The translations under genes and the position numbers were made by a program. The notes below the pieces were generated by a model. The model saw nothing but the letters and a program-made list of their open reading frames with translations, had not been told where the DNA came from and ran no database searches. Positions 42,821 through 51,322 of a stretch of DNA of 64,000 bases are shown here, piece after piece. How positions within the stretch are numbered: the stretch's first letter is position 1; every line of letters starts with the position of its first letter. The stretch covers positions 186,001 through 250,000 of the forward strand of contig CAVXVO010000004.1 of assembly GCA_963765295.1 (NCBI GenBank). The letters run 5' to 3'. Source of the stretch: PALSA-612 sp963765295. GTDB taxonomy: Bacteria > Actinomycetota > Thermoleophilia > Gaiellales > Gaiellaceae.

Positions 42821-43219
42821 ATGCGGTTCGCGCGCCGGCTCGTCTACTCGTGGCTGTGCAACATCGTCGCCCTCTGGGCGGCGGAAGCGCTGATCTCGGG
42901 CATCGACTTCTCGGGCAACTTCGGGACGATCGTCCTGGCCGCGCTCGTCTTCGCGGTCGTCAACCTGCTCCTGAAGCCGATCGTCAAGGTGCTGGCGATC
43001 CCGCTGATCATCCTGACGCTCGGCATCGCGCTCTTCCTCGTCAACATCCTCATGCTCTACGTGACCTCCTGGATCGTGTCCGGCTTCAAGATCCAGGACT
43101 TCTGGGCGGCGGTCTGGGCGACGATCGTGATCTGGCTCGTGAACTGGGTGCTGCAGATCGTCTTCGACATCGACGACCGCAAGGGGCGCCGCGGCAAGCG
43201 CGCCCAGCAGCAGGGCTAG
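42821..43219 (+). CDS. Mycobacterial four-TM/YvlD-type membrane protein
   Basis: A 132-residue membrane protein with four helices and the family core NLLLKPIVKVLAIPLIILTLGIALFLVN. Databases call this family phage holin because of early similarity, but it is a common chromosomal family. A basic tail (DDRKGRRGKRAQQQG) ends it. The ATG at 42821 is preferred to a GTG two codons upstream. Its stop overlaps the convergent kinase stop. Confidence 0.82.
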   Translation: MRFARRLVYSWLCNIVALWAAEALISGIDFSGNFGTIVLAALVFAVVNLLLKPIVKVLAIPLIILTLGIALFLVNILMLYVTSWIVSGFKIQDFWAAVWATIVIWLVNWVLQIVFDIDDRKGRRGKRAQQQG

Positions 43220-43950
43220 CCCGTCGCGGCCGGGCCGGGCAGCGCGCCCTGCTCTGCCGGCCTCATCTGGGTCGACTCCATCTGGGGGCGCCAGAGCCGG
43301 AAGCCGCCGAGGAAGGCATTTTCGTTCGCGCCCAGGCGCGCGTTCGGGGGCAGCTCCTTGAGCAGCTTGGCGTTGCCGCCGCCGAGGACGACGTAGTCGG
43401 GCTCGAGGGCGGCGGCGAACTCCTTCACCACCTCGGCCACGGCGCTCCGCCAGCGCTTCTTGCCGAGCCGCTCGAGGCCGCGCTCGCCGAGGACGTCCTC
43501 GTACGTCCCCTTGCCGTAGGGCATGTGCGCGAGCTCCATCGGCTCCAGGACCCCGTCGATCACCATCGCAGCGCCGAGGCCGGTGCCGAAGCCGAGAAAG
43601 AGCATGCGGCCTCCCTCGTAGCTGCCGAGCGCCTGCATCGCCGCGTCGTTGACGACCTTCGTCGGCTTGCCGAAGGCGCCCTCGAAGTCGAACCCGGCCC
43701 AGCCCTTGCCCAGGTTGGCCGGATCGTGGACGACACGGCCCGCCCGGACCTGGCTCGGGACGCCCACCGAGACGACGTCGTACTGCCAGTCCTTCGTCAG
43801 TCCGAGCACGCCGTCGACCATCTGCTTCGGGGCCAGATCCGGGCCGGACACGAACCGGCGCCGCTCGTTCCCGTCGCTCAGCAGCACCTTGACGTGCGAG
43901 CCGCCGACGTCGACGGCCAGCACGCGAGGGTCGTCCGGAACCGTGCTCAC
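43216..43950 (-). CDS. ppgK: Polyphosphate glucokinase (ROK family)
   Basis: A 244-residue sugar kinase. The N-terminal phosphate loop is LAVDVGGSHVKVLL, followed by the catalytic region VVNDAAMQALGSY and FLGFGTGLGAAMV. ELAHMPYGKGTYED replaces the zinc-binding ROK signature, and YVVLGGGNAKLLKELP closes the domain. This combination matches actinobacterial polyphosphate-dependent glucokinases, which make glucose-6-phosphate from polyphosphate. The GTG at 43950 is used; seven codons upstream translate repeat cluster B (MPGTIVR) and are probably untranslated. Confidence 0.87.
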   Translation of the reverse strand: MSTVPDDPRVLAVDVGGSHVKVLLSDGNERRRFVSGPDLAPKQMVDGVLGLTKDWQYDVVSVGVPSQVRAGRVVHDPANLGKGWAGFDFEGAFGKPTKVVNDAAMQALGSYEGGRMLFLGFGTGLGAAMVIDGVLEPMELAHMPYGKGTYEDVLGERGLERLGKKRWRSAVAEVVKEFAAALEPDYVVLGGGNAKLLKELPPNARLGANENAFLGGFRLWRPQMESTQMRPAEQGALPGPAATG

Positions 43951-43960
43951 GCGCACAATG

Positions 43961-43982
43961 GTGCCAGGCACGTGCCTGGCAC
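43961..43982. repeat. GTGCCxGGCAC repeat B, perfect 22-bp palindrome
   Basis: GTGCCAGGCAC is directly joined to GTGCCTGGCAC, making a 22-bp perfect palindrome between the divergent starts of ppgK (43950) and the membrane protein gene (44013). Confidence 0.75.
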
Positions 43983-44012
43983 GCGGAGCCGGGCGCGAGT
44001 ACGGTTGCGGCC

Positions 44013-44717
44013 ATGGCGACGGTGACCGGCGATCGCCCGGCCGGGGCGCGCGGAGACGACGAGCCGATCTACCTCGAGCCGCGCTGGCCGATCGCGCTCG
44101 CGATCTCCGTCTACATCGCGCTCACGATCGTCCTCCGCGTCGCCCAGCCGCATCGCGAGTCCCTCGGCAACCCCTGGATCGTGCCGGCGCTCGAGATCGC
44201 GCTGTTCGTCGCGCTGCTCGCCGCCGACCCGCTGCACGTGGGCCGGCGCTCGAGATGGCTGCGCAAGGTCAGCATCGTCCTCGTCGTGTTCCTCGTCGCG
44301 ATCGCCCTCGTGTCGACGGCCGTGCTGGTCAGAGACCTGATCAAGGGCGGGAAGGTGACGACCTCGGCATCGACGCTGCTCTCGTCCGGCGTCCTCATCT
44401 GGCTCGGCAACTGTCTCGCGTTCGGCCTCCTCTACTGGCTGCTCGACAGCGGCGGCCCGCTCGCCCGGTACCGGCACGAGCGTCCGTATCCCGATTTCGC
44501 CTTCTCGCAGCAGCTGAGCCCGGAGCTCGCCCCGCCGGGCTGGCGGCCGAGATACGTCGACTACCTCATCCTCGGCGTGACGACGAGCACGGCGTTCAGC
44601 CCGACCGACGTCATGCCCATGACCGCCTGGGCGAAGCTGACGATGTCGTTGCAGTCGATCGTCTCGCTGGTCGTGATCGGCCTCGTCATCGCACGCGCCG
44701 TCAACGTCTTCACGTGA
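44013..44717 (+). CDS. Membrane protein, DUF1345-like C-terminus
   Basis: A 234-residue membrane protein with about five helices (residues ~28-46, 60-75, 88-112, 125-150, 205-232). The last third, RYVDYLILGVTTSTAFSPTDVMPM followed by AKLTMSLQSIVSLVVIGLV, resembles DUF1345-type and pore-loop membrane proteins. The TAFSPTDVMP loop sits where potassium channels keep a selectivity filter, but no GYG is present. Function unknown. ATG start at 44013, just after repeat B. Confidence 0.65.
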   Translation: MATVTGDRPAGARGDDEPIYLEPRWPIALAISVYIALTIVLRVAQPHRESLGNPWIVPALEIALFVALLAADPLHVGRRSRWLRKVSIVLVVFLVAIALVSTAVLVRDLIKGGKVTTSASTLLSSGVLIWLGNCLAFGLLYWLLDSGGPLARYRHERPYPDFAFSQQLSPELAPPGWRPRYVDYLILGVTTSTAFSPTDVMPMTAWAKLTMSLQSIVSLVVIGLVIARAVNVFT

Positions 44718-44758
44718 AGCCGTAACGCGAGGCGGGGTCGGGCGACTACTCTTTCGGC

Positions 44759-45418
44759 ATGCGCTTTCTCTTCGGCGACAAGACGCAGATGGTCGACCCG
44801 GCCGACGCCCTCCCCGGACGTGACGAGCCGATGCCGGTGCCTGAACGGCACGAGGTGCTCGGAACGCCGATCGCCCCGCCGTTCCCCGACGGCTTCGAGC
44901 ACGCGATCGTGGGGATGGGCTGCTTCTGGGGCGCCGAGCGCGTCTTCTGGCAGGCCCCGGGCGTGTACACGACGGCGGTCGGCTACGCGGGCGGCTTCAC
45001 GCCGAACCCGACCTACGAGGAGGTCTGCTCGGGCAAGACGGGTCACACCGAGGTCGTCCTCGTCGTCTTCGACCCGGCCAAGACGAGCTACGACGAGATC
45101 CTGCGCCTGTTCTGGGAGAACCACGACCCGACGCAGGGCATGCGGCAGGGAAACGACGTGGGCACGCAGTACCGCTCGCTGATCCTCTGCACGACGCCGG
45201 AACAGCGCGAGCGCGCCGAGCGCTCGCGGGCGATGTTCCAGCAGGCGCTCGGATCGTCCGGCTACGGGATGATCACGACCGACATCGCCGACGGCGACGA
45301 GTTCTTCTACGCCGAGGACTACCACCAGCAGTACCTGGCGAAGAACCCGAACGGCTACTGCGGCCTCGGCGGCACCGGCGTGTCCTGTCCGGTCGGGCTC
45401 GTCACGCAGTCGGGCTGA
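44759..45418 (+). CDS. msrA: Peptide methionine sulfoxide reductase A
   Basis: A 219-residue enzyme reducing methionine-S-sulfoxide. Cys55 in GMGCFWGAERVF is the catalytic residue. The substrate loop YAGGFTPNPTYEEVCSGKTGHTEVV and the tail NGYCGLGGTGVSCPVG with resolving cysteines are present. It resembles the long MsrA form with an N-terminal extension. Its 3' end overlaps the convergent dehydrogenase gene by 17 bases. Confidence 0.94.
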   Translation: MRFLFGDKTQMVDPADALPGRDEPMPVPERHEVLGTPIAPPFPDGFEHAIVGMGCFWGAERVFWQAPGVYTTAVGYAGGFTPNPTYEEVCSGKTGHTEVVLVVFDPAKTSYDEILRLFWENHDPTQGMRQGNDVGTQYRSLILCTTPEQRERAERSRAMFQQALGSSGYGMITTDIADGDEFFYAEDYHQQYLAKNPNGYCGLGGTGVSCPVGLVTQSG

Positions 45419-46349
45419 GCACGCGCACGGGCGCGCCGGCGAGGAACGCCTCGACGTCCTCGACCGTCTGCTCGTAGAACGTGCGGTAGTTCTCCTCGGT
45501 GACGTAGCCGAGATGCGGCGTCAGGACGGTGTTCGGCGCGCTGCGGAGCCGATGGTCGAGCGCGAGCGGCTCGTCGTCGTAGACATCCAGGCCGGCGCCT
45601 GCGATCTCGCCCGTCTCGAGCGCCGCGACGAGCGCCGCCTCGTCGACGATCGGTCCGCGCGACGTGTTGACGAGGAACGCGGTCGGCTTCATCAGCCCGA
45701 GCTCGCGGGCGCCGATCAGCCCGCGCGTGCGCTCGCCGAGCACGAGGTGGATCGTGACGACGTCGGCCGTGGAGATCAGCTCGTCCTTCGTGACCAGCTC
45801 GGCTCCGCACTCGGCCGCCCGCTCGGCGGTCAGGTTCTCGCTCCACGCGACGACCTGCATCCCGAACGCCGCGCCGATCGCCGCCACCGCCGAGCCGAGG
45901 CGCCCCAGGCCGAGGATCCCGAGCGTCTTTCCGGCCAATCCCGTCCCCACCGTCTGCTGCCAGCCGCCGGCGCGCATCCTCGCGTCCTCCTCCGGGACGT
46001 GTCGCGCGAGCGCGAGGATCAGCCCCCACGCGAGCTCGGCCGTCGGCGTGCCCGCGGCGGTCGTGCCGCACACCGTCACGCCGTGCGCCGAGGCGGCGTC
46101 GAGGTCGACGGCGGCGTTCCGCATCCCCGTCGTGACCAGCAGGCGCAGGTTCGGCAACCGCGCGAAGAGCCCGGCCGGAAAGGCCGTGCGCTCGCGCATC
46201 GCGCAGACGACCTCGAACGGCTCGAGCGTCAGCGCGGGCTCCGCGAGCGGCTCGTGGAAGAAGGTCACCTCGTGCCCCGAGAGCCGCGACCAGTCGGCGA
46301 ACCGGTGCGCGGCCCGCTGGTAGTCGTCGAGGACGGCGATCCGCGCCAC
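45402..46349 (-). CDS. D-isomer 2-hydroxyacid dehydrogenase
   Basis: A 315-residue NAD-dependent dehydrogenase. The nucleotide fold is LGILGLGRLGSAVAAIGAAFG. The catalytic Arg lies in VNTSRGPIVDEAAL, the Glu in LDVYDDEPL, and the His in LTPHLGYVTEENY. This is the order of the PdxB/SerA/formate dehydrogenase-like family. The exact 2-hydroxyacid is not predictable. The GTG at 46349 is used. The deacetylase gene lies directly upstream with one base between. Confidence 0.87.
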   Translation of the reverse strand: MARIAVLDDYQRAAHRFADWSRLSGHEVTFFHEPLAEPALTLEPFEVVCAMRERTAFPAGLFARLPNLRLLVTTGMRNAAVDLDAASAHGVTVCGTTAAGTPTAELAWGLILALARHVPEEDARMRAGGWQQTVGTGLAGKTLGILGLGRLGSAVAAIGAAFGMQVVAWSENLTAERAAECGAELVTKDELISTADVVTIHLVLGERTRGLIGARELGLMKPTAFLVNTSRGPIVDEAALVAALETGEIAGAGLDVYDDEPLALDHRLRSAPNTVLTPHLGYVTEENYRTFYEQTVEDVEAFLAGAPVRVLSPTA

Positions 46350-46350
46350 G

Positions 46351-47169
46351 TCAGGCCGGTGCAGGCAGACGCCGCGCGACGTCGCCGAGCCGCTCGAAGC
46401 TGGCGCCCGCGGCGCGGCAGTGCGCGACGAACGTCTCCAGCATCGCGACCCGGTGCCCGCGCCCGATCACCTGCGGGTGCATGCAGACCGTGAGGACGCC
46501 GCCGCCCTCGCGCTCGTGCATCCAGTCGAACTCGCCCTGCCAGATCTCCAGCACCTTGCTCGGCGCCGAGAGACCGCTTCGGTAGGGCGCGAAGTTGGCC
46601 TGGAAGTGCGGCCAGTCGTCGAGCTCGAACGCCATCGGGAACTCCCACACGCGGGCCTCGCGACCCCGCTCGAGCGGCTCCTGCCGCGACACGCGGTCGC
46701 CGACGCGCGGCCGGAACGGACGGTAGTCGTCGGCCATCAGCGTCGAGTCGTAGAGGAAGCCGTGCTCCTCCAGCAGGGACAGCGTGTGCTCCGACAGCTC
46801 GGCGTCGGGCGCGCGGAACCCTTGCGGCTCGACGCCGATCTGCTCGAGGGTGGCCAGAGCGCGCTCGAAGTCGGCGCGCTCCTCGCTCTCCGTCTGGTCG
46901 CTCGGCGCGACGTGCGCCCACGAGTGATGGCCGACCTCGTGACCGGCGGCGAGGATCGCCTCGGTCTCGACCGGGTAGGACTCGATCGTGTGGCCGGGGA
47001 CGAAGAAGGTCGCCGGGAGCTGCTCGCGCTCGAGGAAGGCGAGCAGCCGCGGGACTCCGACCCGGGCGCCGTACTCACCGCGCCAGAGCATCGACGTCGT
47101 CGGCTCGTCGTACGCGAGCCACACGGACAGGGCGTCGAAGTCGAAGGTCAGACAGACGGTGCTCGTCAT
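46351..47169 (-). CDS. Polysaccharide deacetylase family protein (NodB-like)
   Basis: A 272-residue carbohydrate esterase 4 type enzyme, probably cytoplasmic because no signal peptide is visible. The metal Asp lies in LTFDFDAL, the His ligands in GHEVGHHSWAHV, and the Arg/Asp motif in GFRAPDAELS. The last part contains LTVCMHPQVIGRG. Related allantoinase-like or peptidoglycan deacetylases share this layout, so the substrate remains open. The ATG at 47169 lies in a short divergent gap with the DyP gene. Confidence 0.85.
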   Translation of the reverse strand: MTSTVCLTFDFDALSVWLAYDEPTTSMLWRGEYGARVGVPRLLAFLEREQLPATFFVPGHTIESYPVETEAILAAGHEVGHHSWAHVAPSDQTESEERADFERALATLEQIGVEPQGFRAPDAELSEHTLSLLEEHGFLYDSTLMADDYRPFRPRVGDRVSRQEPLERGREARVWEFPMAFELDDWPHFQANFAPYRSGLSAPSKVLEIWQGEFDWMHEREGGGVLTVCMHPQVIGRGHRVAMLETFVAHCRAAGASFERLGDVARRLPAPA

Positions 47170-47284
47170 CGGCCTGGCCGTACCGTACGCAACCTGCGGC
47201 CGGGACGATGGAAGCTCGGGTTGTGCGCCAGAATGGTGTTCCTTGCCATGACGATCGTGACGAAATGAGCGCCGGAGGGAGCGA

Positions 47285-48193
47285 ATGAGCACGCCGCAAG
47301 GCGGGATCTTCGCCCTGGGCACTGCGTCGCACGCCTACCTGGAGTTCGACGTGGCGGCCGGGCAGAACCCGCAGGACCTCGTTCCGGCTGTCGCCTCTCT
47401 GCGTGAGCCGAGGACGACGATGGGCGGCGTGAACCTGGTGGCCGGTTTCAGGCCCGAGCTGTGGCGCGACGTCGTTCCCGACGACGCTCCGGCGGAGCTC
47501 CGCAGTTTCGCCGAGGACATGGTCGGCGTCGACGGCTTCGTGATGCCGGCGACCCAGCACGATGCCGTGCTCTGGCTCTCGGGAAGCGCCTACGACGTCG
47601 TCTTCGACGTCGCGCGCAACGCCATCTCGGAGCTGCGCGGGCTGGCGACGGTCGCCGAGGAGACGTCGAGCTGGCCCTACCGGCACGATCGCGACCTGAC
47701 CGGTTTCATCGACGGCAGCGAGAACCCGACCCTGATCGAGGCGCCCGAGATCGCTCTCGTGCCCGACGGCAGCCCGGGAGCCGGAGGGACGATCCTGCTC
47801 CTCCAGAGGTGGGTTCACGACGCGACCGTCTGGGAATCGCTCACGGTGGCCGAGCAGGAGCAGGTGATCGGCCGGACGAAGCCGGACAGCGTCGAGCTCG
47901 ACGACAAGCCGGCCGACTCCCACGTGGCGAGCACCGACCAGGACACGTTCGGGAAGATCTTCCGCCGCAACATGCCGTACGGGACGGTCACGGATCACGG
48001 GACGATGTTCGTCGGCTTCTGCTCGGAGCAGCGCCCGCTCACCGTCATGCTCGAGAGCATGGCCGGACTGACGAGCGGCGTCCGCGACGCGCTCACGCGG
48101 TACACGCACCCGCTCACCGGCGCCTACTACTTCGTTCCCTCGACGGAAGCTCTGCGCGGCCTGATCGCCGCTAGTAGCCGCAGGCTCGCTCTC
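47285..48193 (+). CDS. DyP-type heme peroxidase, joined in frame to mutY
   Basis: A 303-residue type B-like DyP peroxidase. The family GxxDG motif is TGFIDGSENPT with the distal Asp. A later His lies in KPADSHVASTD, and the Arg/Asn loop is IFRRNMPYGTVTDHGTMFVGF. GGAGGG lies 5 bases before the ATG at 47285. The frame has no stop and runs into mutY. Two adjacent stop codons (TAGTAG, 48172-48177) sit in another frame just where the peroxidase fold should end, so an upstream one-base indel could have removed the natural stop. No encapsulin gene is beside it. Confidence 0.75.
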
Positions 48194-48911
48194 GTGAAGG
48201 AGCAGCTCCTGGCCTGGTACGCGGAGAACGGGCGAGATCTCCCCTGGCGGAAGACCCGCGATCCGTACGCGATCCTCGTCTCGGAGGTGATGCTGCAGCA
48301 GACGCAGGTGCCGCGGGTCGTGCCGCGGTACCTCGCCTGGCTCGAGCGCTGGCCGACCGCCGACGCGCTCGCCGCAGCCCCGCGCGCCGAGGTGATCGTC
48401 GCCTGGCAGGGGCTCGGCTACAACCGCCGGGCCGTCAGCCTCCACCGGGCCGCGCAGGTCGTCGCGGCGCGCGGTTGGCCGGACGATCTCACCGAGCTGC
48501 CCGGCGTCGGGCCGTACACGGCCGCGGCGATCGAATGCTTCGCGCTCGGCCGCGACGTCGTTCCCGAGGACACCAACGTCCGCCGCGTGCGCGAGCGGAG
48601 CGGCGGCTCGTTCGACGGCGAGTGCGCCCAGGCGCTGATGGATCTCGGCGCCGACCGTGTGCCTGGCCCGCGTGCCTCGGTGCGGCGCCTGCCCGCTCGC
48701 CGCGGGCTGCCCGTCGCGCGGACTCCGGTTCGAACCGGCGCGCAAGCAGGGCCCGTTCGAGGGCTCGTTCCGGCAACGCCGGTCACGGACGCTGCGGCTC
48801 GTCGCGGCCGGACCGCGGCCGCTCGAAGAGCTGGACGGCGAGGTCGTCGAATCGCTGGCCGCCGACGGCCTCGTCGCGGTCGCCGCCGACACCGTGTCGC
48901 TCCCGGCCTAG
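48194..48911 (+). pseudogene. mutY: Adenine DNA glycosylase MutY, frameshifted near 48650
   Basis: MutY removes adenine mispaired with 8-oxoguanine and complements Fpg. From the GTG at 48194: LPWRKTRDPYAILVSEVMLQQTQ with catalytic Glu, the helix-hairpin-helix LPGVGPYTAAAI, and PEDTNVRRV with the Asp. At about 48650 an extra base breaks the frame; the downstream frame (to 48911) continues with the 4Fe-4S cysteine set C-x6-C-x2-C-x5-C (CLARVPRCGACPLAAGC). The C-terminal NUDIX-like domain is almost absent, only about 60 residues. The shift is probably a sequence error, because both sides match the family. Confidence 0.75.
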
Positions 48912-49231
48912 CCCTTCAGGGCTGCGTCGAAGCTCGCCTCGTCCTCGCGTCGGCGCGCGGAGCCGTCGAAGCGCGGGTCGCCCGCGAGGTCGAGGGAGAC
49001 CTTCTTCCGGCTGCGGCCGTAGCGGACGCGGACGAGGTCACCGGCGACGGGCTTCGGCTCGAGCGGCAGGAACGGGCACTTCGCCTCGGCCCGGAACGGC
49101 TGTGCTCCTGCCGGGCGCACCTCGAGCGCGTAGTGGTACGTGATGAAGTCCTCGCCCGAGAGTGCGCCGTTCTTGCGTGCCAGGACAACGGCATCGGCCC
49201 GGTTGCGCCGCCAGAGGAAGGTCACGTCCAC
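48908..49231 (-). CDS. Uncharacterised 107-residue protein
   Basis: A 107-residue soluble protein (MDVTFLWRRNRADAVVLARK...), predicted mostly beta with a pattern ALEVRPAGAQPF ... KPVAGDLVRVRYG ... VSLDLAGDPRFDG. This recalls DUF3592-like beta domains that read an ATP-independent small barrel, but I am not sure. It overlaps the mutY stop by 4 bases and lies 2 bases after the ispF stop, so it is the last gene of the carD-ispD-ispF strand. Confidence 0.55.
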   Translation of the reverse strand: MDVTFLWRRNRADAVVLARKNGALSGEDFITYHYALEVRPAGAQPFRAEAKCPFLPLEPKPVAGDLVRVRYGRSRKKVSLDLAGDPRFDGSARRREDEASFDAALKG

Positions 49232-49233
49232 GG

Positions 49234-49719
49234 CTAGGCCGGTTTCCGGAGCAGCGCCACGGCCTGTGCCGCGAGCCCCTCGCCGCGGCCGGTGAAGCCG
49301 AGCCGGTCGGTCGTCGTCGCGCGGACGTTCACGCGGTCGGGCTCGACGCCGAGCGCGCCGGCGAGCCGTTCGCGCATCTCCTCGCGCCGCGTCGCGATCC
49401 GCGGCTCCTCGCCGACGAGGATCGCGTCGGCGTTCACGAGCTCGAAGCCGGCCGCCCGCACCTGCCGGTAGGCCTCGGCGAGCAACTCCAGCGAGTCGAC
49501 GCCCTGCGGCGTCGCGTCCCCGGAGGGGAACAGGGAGCCGATGTCGCCGAGCCCGGCCGCGCCCAGCACCGCGTCGGTGAGCGCGTGCGCGACGACGTCC
49601 CCGTCCGAATGGCCGGCGAGGCCGCGCGGGTGGTCGAAGCGGACGCCCCCCAGCACGAGCGGAACCCCGTCGGCAAAGGCATGCGCGTCGACGCCGGTGC
49701 CGATCCGGAGCTCAGCCAA
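49234..49719 (-). CDS. ispF: 2-C-methyl-D-erythritol 2,4-cyclodiphosphate synthase
   Basis: A 161-residue enzyme of the non-mevalonate isoprenoid pathway. Metal ligands D11 and H13 in GTGVDAHAF, and the His of GHSDGDVVAHALTDA, are present, with VNVRATTTDRLGFTGRGEG near the end. The TTG at 49719, preceded by AGGA, gives the usual N-terminus and overlaps the PHP gene stop by 8 bases. Confidence 0.93.
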   Translation of the reverse strand: MAELRIGTGVDAHAFADGVPLVLGGVRFDHPRGLAGHSDGDVVAHALTDAVLGAAGLGDIGSLFPSGDATPQGVDSLELLAEAYRQVRAAGFELVNADAILVGEEPRIATRREEMRERLAGALGVEPDRVNVRATTTDRLGFTGRGEGLAAQAVALLRKPA

Positions 49720-50536
49720 GCGGTTCCTGTCGCGCGGCGCGCTGGTCGAACACGGTGACAGTCTCGCACCCTGCTGCGCGGGCGAGAGCAACGGCCTGGT
49801 CCAGGTCGCGGCCGACGTTCGCCGGCACGTGCGCGTCGGAGGCGGTCGTGATCGGCACGCCTCGCGCCACGCACGCGCGCAGGAGTATCGGATCCGGGTA
49901 GAGCTCGCCGACCGGCTTGTAGAGGCCGTTGGTCGAGATCTCGACCGCGATTCCCGCGTCGCCCGCCGCGTCGGCGAGCTGCAGGTGGAGCTCCGCGAGC
50001 ACCGAGGGCTCGGGCTGCCTGCCGAAGATCTTGGCCAGATCGAGGTGCGCGAGCACGTCGACCTGGCCGGTCGCCGCGAGCTCGTAGACGGCCCCGACAT
50101 AGGAGCGCCAGACCTCCTCCACCGAATGGAGAGCCCAGAGCCCCGGCTCCTGGTCGATGGCGATGCCGTCGATCCAGTGCACCGAGCCGAGCAGGAAGTC
50201 CCACGGGTAGTCGGCAATCGCGGCCGCGAGACGCTCCTGGCGCGGGCCGACGTAGTCGACCTCGAGCCCCAGCTTGACCGGCAGGCCATGCCGCTTCGCG
50301 TCGAGGATGACCGAGCAGTACCGGTCGAGATCCTGGATACAGCGCTCGAACTGGTACTGGAGCGTCCAGACGTCGTAGGTCTGCCGGAAGTAGTAGACGT
50401 GCTCGGTGATGCCGATCTCGTCGACGCCACGCGCGACCGCGGTTTCGACGTAGCGCTCGATCGCCTCCAGGCTGTGGTCGACCTCTTCCTGCGCGGCCTC
50501 GGGCCGGCGGAGGTGCATGTGGTAGTCGACGATCAC
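49712..50536 (-). CDS. PHP-domain phosphatase (histidinol-phosphatase HisK-like)
   Basis: A 274-residue PHP-fold phosphoesterase. Metal motifs are DYHMHL, ITEHVYYF, GLEVDYV, HLDLAKIFG and SDAHVP. It resembles HisK-type histidinol phosphatase. The GTG at 50536 starts the fold directly; an ATG at 50569 would add 11 residues, and a further start would translate repeat C as MVPGT. Another candidate histidinol phosphatase (HisN-like) lies at 27501. It is between ispD and ispF, an unusual insertion. Confidence 0.8.
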   Translation of the reverse strand: MIVDYHMHLRRPEAAQEEVDHSLEAIERYVETAVARGVDEIGITEHVYYFRQTYDVWTLQYQFERCIQDLDRYCSVILDAKRHGLPVKLGLEVDYVGPRQERLAAAIADYPWDFLLGSVHWIDGIAIDQEPGLWALHSVEEVWRSYVGAVYELAATGQVDVLAHLDLAKIFGRQPEPSVLAELHLQLADAAGDAGIAVEISTNGLYKPVGELYPDPILLRACVARGVPITTASDAHVPANVGRDLDQAVALARAAGCETVTVFDQRAARQEPLG

Positions 50537-50570
50537 CGCCAGGGCCGCCCCGGCCAAGGGGACAGGCATG

Positions 50571-50603
50571 GTGCCAGGCACCAACCCGGCACGTGCCTGG
50601 CAC
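50571..50603. repeat. GTGCCxGGCAC repeat C, inverted pair
   Basis: GTGCCAGGCAC (50571-50581) and GTGCCTGGCAC (50593-50603) form a 12-bp inverted repeat including flanking G/C, with an 11-base loop. The same loop length occurs in cluster A. It lies between ispD and the PHP gene. Confidence 0.75.
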
Positions 50604-50633
50604 CAGGACCGGCCGGAAGAGACAGGCGCGCGG

Positions 50634-51311
50634 TCACTCGACAGCCTCGATCCAGCTCTCGACGAGCGCCAGATCCTCCACGGTCGTCACCTTCAGCAGC
50701 CGGGGGTCGCCGGGAACGACCGTGACGCGTCCGCCTCGCGCCTCGACGAGCGACGCGCAGTCGCTCGCGGCCGAGACGTCGCCCGCCAGGGCCGACCGGA
50801 GCACGTCGGCCGCGAACGCCTGCGGCGTCTGGACGGCACGGAGCTCGCCGCGCGGAAGCGTCTCGACGACCCGCTCGCCGTCGACGCGCTTGATCGTGTC
50901 CGCCACCGGCAGGCCCGGTACGGCCCCGTCCCAGCCGGCGACGAGCGCCGCGAGCACGCGCTCGATCACGTCCTGAGGCAGAAGCGGCCGGGCCGCGTCG
51001 TGCACGACGAGGGCCGCCGCGGCGCCGTCCGCCTCGGCCACGCCCAGCTGCACCGACTCGGCGCGGGTCGCGCCGCCGGTCACGGTCGCCGTCACCTTGC
51101 CGCAGCCGAGCTCCTCGGCGACCAGGATCGACGGCTCCTCCCACCCCTCGGGCGCGACGACGACGATCGCGTCGATCCAGTCGGAGGCCTCGAGCCGCTC
51201 GAGGCTCTCGGCGAGCAACGGGCGCCCGCAGAGCGGCGCGAAGGCCTTGGGGCGGTCCCCGCCGAGCCGCTCGCCGCGGCCGGCCGCGACGAGGACCGCC
51301 CAGGTACTCAA
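50634..51311 (-). CDS. ispD: 2-C-methyl-D-erythritol 4-phosphate cytidylyltransferase
   Basis: A 225-residue enzyme making CDP-ME from MEP and CTP. The nucleotide loop is LVAAGRGERLGGDRPKAFAPL. ALVVHDAARPLL and AVQTPQAFAADVL are family blocks. The start is a TTG at 51311 with only weak ribosome-site sequence, 11 bases after carD, so translation may depend on the upstream gene. carD-ispD-ispF is a common actinobacterial order. Confidence 0.93.
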   Translation of the reverse strand: MSTWAVLVAAGRGERLGGDRPKAFAPLCGRPLLAESLERLEASDWIDAIVVVAPEGWEEPSILVAEELGCGKVTATVTGGATRAESVQLGVAEADGAAAALVVHDAARPLLPQDVIERVLAALVAGWDGAVPGLPVADTIKRVDGERVVETLPRGELRAVQTPQAFAADVLRSALAGDVSAASDCASLVEARGGRVTVVPGDPRLLKVTTVEDLALVESWIEAVE

Positions 51312-51322
51312 CGCCGGGGGCG

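Noticed and set aside
42821..43219. Prophage remnant suggested by a holin-like protein
   Set aside because: This four-helix family is a normal chromosomal membrane family and no other phage gene is near.
50537..50584. N-terminal extension MVPGT... of the PHP phosphatase
   Set aside because: The extra codons translate repeat C; the PHP fold begins at the GTG at 50536. The same applies to extensions before ppgK and the GNAT gene.
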